Of a stretch of 6,219 bases of DNA, positions 6,211-6,219 are shown in pieces. The notes under the pieces were generated by a model. The model was not told the origin of the DNA and did not search any database. It saw only the letters and a program-made list of their open reading frames with translations. The position numbers were made by a program, and so were the translations under genes. Every line of letters begins with the position of its first letter. Position 1 is the stretch's first letter. Origin of the DNA: Syntrophomonadaceae bacterium (GTDB lineage: Bacteria > Bacillota > Dethiobacteria > DTU022); NCBI GenBank assembly GCA_003558195.1, contig PWMM01000209.1:1-6219 (forward strand), given 5' to 3'.

Positions 6211-6219
6211 CGAACAACC

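Overview
This window looks like part of a cell-surface polysaccharide locus of a Gram-positive (Bacillota) bacterium. A Clostridia-like host is my guess, based on two tandem LytR-CpsA-Psr (LCP) proteins, strong purine-rich ribosome binding sites and a TTG start. The species cannot be named from what is here. All five real genes are on the + strand; I see no minus-strand gene, RNA gene, CRISPR array or insertion sequence.

Layout. 1-864 is the 3' part of a polyprenyl-phosphate sugar-1-phosphate transferase (initiating glycosyltransferase), cut by the window edge. It overlaps by 16 bases a 425-residue FAD-dependent oxidoreductase of the NAD_binding_8 / UDP-galactopyranose-mutase-like type (849-2126). 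A good extended -10 promoter sits on the last codons of that gene. It is followed by a leader of about 175 bases containing a 10-base tandem repeat and a long-range inverted repeat. Then come two LCP genes in tandem (2309-3847 and 3892-4881), separated by 44 bases with a small hairpin across the first stop codon. A 232-base gap holding a possible decayed signal-peptide ORF leads to a UDP-glucuronate/UDP-glucose 4-epimerase-like SDR enzyme starting at TTG 5114 (to 6133). The last 86 bases are non-coding and hold a spaced palindrome.

How the genes may work together (inference from families). The epimerase makes a nucleotide sugar. The sugar transferase loads the first sugar phosphate onto undecaprenyl phosphate. 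The flavoenzyme may modify a sugar nucleotide or lipid-linked intermediate. The LCP proteins may transfer the finished glycan from its lipid carrier to peptidoglycan. No elongating glycosyltransferase, flippase or polymerase is visible, so they would have to lie outside the window.

The points most worth a second look are three. The two LCP paralogues share loss of the first arginine of the usual R-x-R active-site motif. The first LCP carries charged extensions at both ends, including a strongly acidic C-terminal tail of about 94 residues. The LCP pair appears to have its own promoter and a structured leader.
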